The translations under genes were made by a program, and so were the position numbers. Positions 59,881 to 64,000 of a stretch of 64,000 bases of DNA are shown one piece after another. Below the pieces are notes generated by a model that was not told where the DNA came from, did no database searches, and saw nothing but the letters and a program-made list of their open reading frames with translations. The stretch comes from Acidobacteriota bacterium (GTDB lineage Bacteria; Acidobacteriota; Holophagae; Acanthopleuribacterales; Acanthopleuribacteraceae): positions 1 to 64,000 of the forward strand of contig JAGQSC010000036.1 of assembly GCA_020439745.1 (NCBI GenBank), read 5' to 3'. Position 1 is the first letter of the stretch; each line of letters opens with the position of its first letter.

Positions 59881-61518
59881 GTGGCTAGGCGATTTACGCG
59901 GCACCGAACGTTGCTGTTACTGTTGTTGTGTACCATTCTCGCCATTATGCTGGTGTCAGCGCTGCTGTACCAGATTGGCATGAACTATCTCGAAGGTAAG
60001 CCCAGAACCTTTCTTGAAGCCCTCGAGTTCGCTTCGGAAACCCTGACCACGACGGGTTATGGCCGGGACGCGAATTGGACTCATCCTTTGATGGTCACCT
60101 TTGTGGTGGTCCTTCAATATGTAGGTGTTTTCATTGTGTTCTTGGTTGTGCCGATCTATTTGATTCCCTATCTTGAAGCGCGTTTTGAAATGCGACTACC
60201 CAAAGAAGCCAAGGATATGAAAGACCACGTCGTGATTTACCATTATGCGCCGTCGGTGACCACGTTGTTGGAGGAATTGAAGGCAGACAAGGTGCCGTGT
60301 GTGGTCTTGGAGGAAGACGAGACCTTGGCACGGCAAGTGATTCGAGACGGACACAACGTGGTGCATGGCGGGTTGGGTGATAAGTCACTGCGATCTGTGA
60401 ACATTTTGAGGGCCCGCGCGCTCATCGCAAACGGGACCGATGATCGCAATGCCGCATTTTGTTTGGTTGCGCGACAACTGGGATTTGAGCGTGAAATCTA
60501 CGCTATGGTGGAAGACCCTTATCACCGTAAACCCTTAGCCTTGGCAGGTGCCAGCGCCGTGTTCACGCCACGTCACATGTTGGGTGCTGCCTTGGCTGCC
60601 CATGCCAGTTCCCGGATCAGCCCCAGGATCTCTGGATTTCAGCAAATTGGACAGCAGTTGGAATTGGCCGAAATGCGCGTGTATCCCGATTCCGAACTGG
60701 TGGGGAAGAGCCTGGTCGAATCGGCAATAGGCTCACGAACAAGGGTCCATGTGATGGCTCGTTGGGTTTCTGGAATCCTGGACGCAGACATGAAAGGGTC
60801 TAAGATTATCGAGGCCAACGATATTTTGGTGGTGGTGGGTGCGGAAACAGGGATCGCCGAATTGGCATGTCTGTTGGGTGGCGATGCATTGCGTCGCAAG
60901 GGTCAGTTCTTGGTGGCTGGTTTTGGGGAGGTGGGTCGTAAGGTCCACGAGCTGTTGATGGCCGTGGGTGAAGATGTGGCAGTGATTGACCGGGTCGCAT
61001 CCGAAGATGTGACCTTTGTGGGGGATGTCCTGGATCACAACTTGCTCAAATCGGTTGATTTGAAGTCAGCTCAAGCAGTGATCCTGGCACTTGACTCGGA
61101 TTCTGCCACGCTTTTCGCCACGGTCGTGATCAAAGACCTGGCACCTGACATTCGCATCATTGCGCGTGTGAATCACCCCGATAATTTGGAACGACTGTAC
61201 CGGGCAGGCGCCGAATTCGCGCTTTCTATCAGCCAGGTTGCAGGTCAGATCCTCGCGCGTAGGTTACTGGGTGAAGATTCGATCAGCCTGAACCCAGAGC
61301 TGAAGTTACAGAATTTCTCTGCGGCACGACTGGCGGGTTTCGGTCTGGCTGAGCTACGGATCCGCGAGCAATTCGGCTGTTCTGTAGTCGCCGTCGAAAG
61401 GGACGACGACGTGATTGTGTCACTGGACGCCGATTTTAAGTTTCTAGCCGGTGATCGTGTATATGTTTGTGGGTCTCCTGCACGTATCCAACAATTTGAG
61501 GATCATTTCGACAGCTGA
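59881..61518 (+). CDS. Potassium channel with two TrkA (RCK) units
   Basis: The protein has 545 residues. Two membrane helices (about 9-30 and 64-98) flank a pore loop with the filter TTTGYG; a TVGYG-type sequence is the rule, so the middle Thr-Thr-Gly is a mild variant. Two RCK units follow: VVIYHYAPSVTTLLEEL and later KGQFLVAGFGEVGRKVHELL, each with TrkA-N Rossmann folds and a TrkA-C part (LAEMRVYPDSELVGKSLVE; LAELRIREQFGCSVVAVER). It would conduct K+ under nucleotide control. The start is GTG at 59881 behind GAGGG. Confidence 0.88.
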   Translation: MARRFTRHRTLLLLLLCTILAIMLVSALLYQIGMNYLEGKPRTFLEALEFASETLTTTGYGRDANWTHPLMVTFVVVLQYVGVFIVFLVVPIYLIPYLEARFEMRLPKEAKDMKDHVVIYHYAPSVTTLLEELKADKVPCVVLEEDETLARQVIRDGHNVVHGGLGDKSLRSVNILRARALIANGTDDRNAAFCLVARQLGFEREIYAMVEDPYHRKPLALAGASAVFTPRHMLGAALAAHASSRISPRISGFQQIGQQLELAEMRVYPDSELVGKSLVESAIGSRTRVHVMARWVSGILDADMKGSKIIEANDILVVVGAETGIAELACLLGGDALRRKGQFLVAGFGEVGRKVHELLMAVGEDVAVIDRVASEDVTFVGDVLDHNLLKSVDLKSAQAVILALDSDSATLFATVVIKDLAPDIRIIARVNHPDNLERLYRAGAEFALSISQVAGQILARRLLGEDSISLNPELKLQNFSAARLAGFGLAELRIREQFGCSVVAVERDDDVIVSLDADFKFLAGDRVYVCGSPARIQQFEDHFDS

Positions 61519-62462
61519 TCTTGGTTTTGCGAGATTCGAGTCACGACTATCTCAATGAGCTGTCGGATGACGGCTTCTTTTTTCTCCTGCACGTGTCCTG
61601 TCTCGGTCCAGATGATTTCTTTGGGGAAGTTGGCGGATTGATAGAGTTTGTCGATACATGGTTTGGGGATTAGCGCATCCCTCGTACCGTTGATCATCAC
61701 GAAAGGACGTGGCGATACTCGACCCACGTGATTGGCCGGCTCCAAATGGCGGAGCAGATGCTTGAGACCCTTGGAGAGGCTTTCTCGCAACCACTCTGGC
61801 TTGACGCGGTGACCTGCCTGATTGAGCATGGCTTCAATGTCTGCGCCACCATGGACAGACCATAAACGACTGAATCGCTGATCCTGGGCTGCGGCGGCAC
61901 AGGCGATTGGTGCACCTAGACTGACTCCAACCAGCTCGGTTTGTTGGGGTAATTGGGCGTTCGAATCCAAATAATCCAAAACAAGCAATAGAGCTGGGAC
62001 CGTATCGTACAGTGACCGAATGAGGGTGCGCATTTGAAACGGGTAATCCGCACCATCCAGGCGAATGTCTCCATAGCTTGGGTAGTCTACAGCTACAAAA
62101 ACCAGGTCGGTTGGATGGCCCACGAGCTCCACAGCAGATCGTCCACGAGTCAAACCGCCGAGAAGGACCACCAAAGGCATTGAATCGCCGTCCCTGTTAC
62201 GTGGAGACCTAATCGCAATCCGAACCACCAAGCCACTTGTTGACTGGATCTTTAGATAACGAGTTTCCGAAGTTTCCGCCCGCAAAGGTGGCCGATCCTC
62301 ATAAACCTCTTTGATCACACCCCGACGCGTTTGCACGTACGACGAGAAATTGCCGCCCCACAAGCCGAATGGTGTTAGGAGTAAGTACAGAGCGATTGGG
62401 GTAAACAGCAGGACACATGCTAGAACCACCCAAAACCGGCGGCGTTTGAAGACACCCATCAT
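61503..62462 (-). CDS. Membrane-anchored alpha/beta hydrolase
   Basis: A 319-residue hydrolase: one N-terminal membrane helix (VVLACVLLFTPIALYLLL), LVVLLGGLTRGRS as the oxyanion strand, ELVGVSLGAPIACAAA with the nucleophile Ser (GxSxG), MINGTRDALIPK with Asp and TETGHVQEKK with the catalytic His. The layout fits a small esterase or thioesterase facing the periplasm. The substrate is unknown. It converges with the potassium channel gene, overlapping by 16 bases. Confidence 0.82.
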   Translation of the reverse strand: MMGVFKRRRFWVVLACVLLFTPIALYLLLTPFGLWGGNFSSYVQTRRGVIKEVYEDRPPLRAETSETRYLKIQSTSGLVVRIAIRSPRNRDGDSMPLVVLLGGLTRGRSAVELVGHPTDLVFVAVDYPSYGDIRLDGADYPFQMRTLIRSLYDTVPALLLVLDYLDSNAQLPQQTELVGVSLGAPIACAAAAQDQRFSRLWSVHGGADIEAMLNQAGHRVKPEWLRESLSKGLKHLLRHLEPANHVGRVSPRPFVMINGTRDALIPKPCIDKLYQSANFPKEIIWTETGHVQEKKEAVIRQLIEIVVTRISQNQDQLSK

Positions 62463-62511
62463 AGATACAACCTTGGATTCGATTGTCGCACAGGGCGCGA
62501 GCCGATAAGGG

Positions 62512-63828
62512 TTAGATCATGACTGTGACAAGCTCTGGGAACAAGATAATAACCCACAAACCAATTGCTTGGATGGCAATAAATGGGACCGCACCTTTAT
62601 AGATATCGGTTGTTTTAACTTCTGCAGGGGCAACGCCTCGCAAGTAAAACAACGCAAACCCAAAGGGCGGCGTGAGAAACGAGGTTTGTAGGTTCATACC
62701 GATCATCACCCCAAACCACACCATGTCGATACCTAGCGCTCTGGCTGCAGGCGCTAACAGAGGGAGGATGATGAAGGCAATCTCAAAAAAGTCGATAAAG
62801 AACCCGAGTAGAAAGATCACCAGGTTTGCCACGACTAGGAGCCCAATCTTGCCACCTGGCAGATTGGTAAGGATATCTTGAATCCATATGTCTCCAAAAA
62901 GGCCGCGAAAAACCAATGCAAAGGCAGTAGATCCGATCAGCAAGAACATCACCATCGACGTGAGCCGTGTGGTTTGATCCAATGAGTTCGTTAGCGTCTT
63001 TTTGTTTAGGCGTCGATTCAATAGCGCCAAGACCATGGCCCCAACCGCGCCCAAGGCACCTGCCTCAGTAGGCGTGGCAACACCGGCAAAAATACTGCCC
63101 AGCACCAATAAGATGAGCAGGAAGGGCGGCATCAGGACAAACAAGACGCGCTTGAACAATTGAAATCCTCTCGTTTTTCTTGCTTCAGGGGGTAGCGCAG
63201 GCATGGCGTCCGGTTTCAACCAAGCCACCAATATGGCAAACACAGCATACATACCGGCCAGCATCAGGCCTGGAACCAGGGCTCCACGAAAGAGATCGCC
63301 CACCGATATGCCCATCTGATCGGCCAACACCACCAAAACGACGCTGGGGGGAATGATTTGGCCTAAGGTTCCCGAAGCCGTGATCAGACCAGCGGAAAGT
63401 GTCTTTGAATAACCGTACTTCAACATCACAGGAAGTGAGATCATACCCATGGCAACCACACTGGCTCCCACCACGCCCGTGGCAGCGGCCAGCATGGCAC
63501 CCACCACGACCACGGCCAATCCCAAGCCGCCGCGCAGGCTACCAAACAACTCACCGACCGTTTTCAACAGGTCTTCGGCCAGTCGTGACTTTTCAAGCAC
63601 CGTACCCATGAATATGAAAAAGGGCACGGCTAAGAGTACGGTATTTGACATGATTCCCAACGTTCGGTCGGACATGGCGAACATCAAGTGCCAATCAAAG
63701 TAACCCAAAGCTATGCCGATTGCTGCGAAGATGAGTGCGGTGCCTCCAAGCGCAAAAGCGACCGGAAAACCACTGAATATGAGGATGAACGCCACGACAA
63801 ACATGAGTGGCCCCAGTGGATTATGCAT
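62512..63828 (-). CDS. TRAP transporter large permease (DctM family)
   Basis: A 438-residue membrane protein with about twelve helices and the DctM pattern: FPVAFALGGTALIFAAIG near the start, VPFFIFMGTVLEKSRLAEDLLKT in parts, AAATGVVGASVVAMGMISLP, GLITASGTLGQIIPPSVVLVV and a C-terminal QTSFLTPPFGFALFYLRGVAP. With a small permease and a binding protein it imports a carboxylic acid or other organic anion using sodium. It starts eight bases inside the end of the small permease gene. The binding protein must lie outside the window. Confidence 0.92.
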   Translation of the reverse strand: MHNPLGPLMFVVAFILIFSGFPVAFALGGTALIFAAIGIALGYFDWHLMFAMSDRTLGIMSNTVLLAVPFFIFMGTVLEKSRLAEDLLKTVGELFGSLRGGLGLAVVVVGAMLAAATGVVGASVVAMGMISLPVMLKYGYSKTLSAGLITASGTLGQIIPPSVVLVVLADQMGISVGDLFRGALVPGLMLAGMYAVFAILVAWLKPDAMPALPPEARKTRGFQLFKRVLFVLMPPFLLILLVLGSIFAGVATPTEAGALGAVGAMVLALLNRRLNKKTLTNSLDQTTRLTSMVMFLLIGSTAFALVFRGLFGDIWIQDILTNLPGGKIGLLVVANLVIFLLGFFIDFFEIAFIILPLLAPAARALGIDMVWFGVMIGMNLQTSFLTPPFGFALFYLRGVAPAEVKTTDIYKGAVPFIAIQAIGLWVIILFPELVTVMI

Positions 63829-64000
63829 CCTTGTCCCTCAGTTTTCGGATGAGTTTGAGGACATTCGAAAACCCTTGAAGAATGAGCAACACAAAGGCCA
63901 GTGGCACCAGTGTCTTGATGGGATAACGAGGGAGTCCGCCCGGGTCGTTGGACTGTTCCCATTCTGCCCACGACGCATATGCAGCTGGAACCGTCACCCA
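63821..64000 (-). CDS. TRAP transporter small permease (DctQ family), C-terminal part
   Basis: The last 60 codons enter from beyond the window and stop at TAA 63821-63823. The visible end includes AAYASWAEWEQSNDPGGLPRY, in parts, then YPIKTLVPLAFVLLILQGFSNVL, a loop and final helix typical of DctQ proteins. It overlaps the DctM start by eight bases, the usual arrangement. The upstream part and the start cannot be seen. Confidence 0.88.
   Translation of the reverse strand, partial: WVTVPAAYASWAEWEQSNDPGGLPRYPIKTLVPLAFVLLILQGFSNVLKLIRKLRDKDA

Noticed and set aside
1-64000. CRISPR arrays, tRNA or rRNA genes
   Set aside because: I found no regularly spaced repeats and no cloverleaf or rRNA-like sequence on reading the window; a tRNAscan and barrnap run would be decisive.

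Overview
The window looks like a chromosomal stretch of a Gram-negative, moderate-GC heterotroph. It carries BamD, a TonB-dependent receptor, a FadL-type barrel, a Kdo-kinase-like LPS enzyme and many secreted proteins. The pairing of a short ECF sigma factor with a serine/threonine kinase that ends in a long TPR array, the stand-alone PASTA protein beside rpe, and the mersacidin-type lanthipeptide leader together suggest Acidobacteriota (Holophagae or Acanthopleuribacter-like) or a neighbouring phylum. This placement is inference; no rRNA gene is present.

Layout. 1-127: tail of an IS3-type insertion sequence. 201-9044 (mostly minus): small barrel protein, GT39-like membrane glycosyltransferase, Kdo-kinase-like protein, gcdH, bamD, rpe, PASTA protein, rpsT and a TonB-dependent receptor. 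9122-15998 (plus): a nuclease-XPD-like helicase fused in frame to an ArsC/Spx-type domain, a FadL-like protein, a structured non-coding stretch, a SUKH-like protein and a secreted beta-helix protein. 16026-20586: tyrosine phenol-lyase, acyltransferase, YceH, a chalcone-isomerase-like protein, trxC and yidD.

20659-26744: a tightly coupled operon for tryptophan breakdown (kynA, SDR, luciferase-like flavin enzyme, aminomuconic-semialdehyde-type dehydrogenase, RidA-type deaminase, SRPBCC, GST, small Cys/His protein). kynB lies apart at 54356 and gcdH at 2965, so three sections of one tryptophan-to-crotonyl-CoA route fall in this window. 26975-34537: MOSC, VOC, a GNAT gene broken by one in-frame TAG, DUF885 peptidase, a TlpA-like protein and an HxlR regulator.

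34568-43363 (minus): the most striking locus, a five-gene type 2 lanthipeptide operon. It has a mersacidin-like precursor with eight Cys in the core, LanM, two membrane-fusion proteins (one carrying a GAF-like cytoplasmic module) and a C39 peptidase/ABC exporter. A strong hairpin separates precursor and LanM. Divergent from it are an ECF sigma gene and a kinase-TPR gene that could form its control unit.

47282-64000: SnoaL-like protein, secreted laminin-G-like protein, HxlR regulator, acyl-CoA dehydrogenase-like protein, a PPOX pair (one fused to GAF and a winged helix), cytochrome c, kynB, YbaK, methyltransferase, an FHA-transmembrane-lytic transglycosylase fusion, GST, M14 carboxypeptidase, a K+ channel with TrkA domains, an alpha/beta hydrolase and a TRAP transporter that runs off the window edge.
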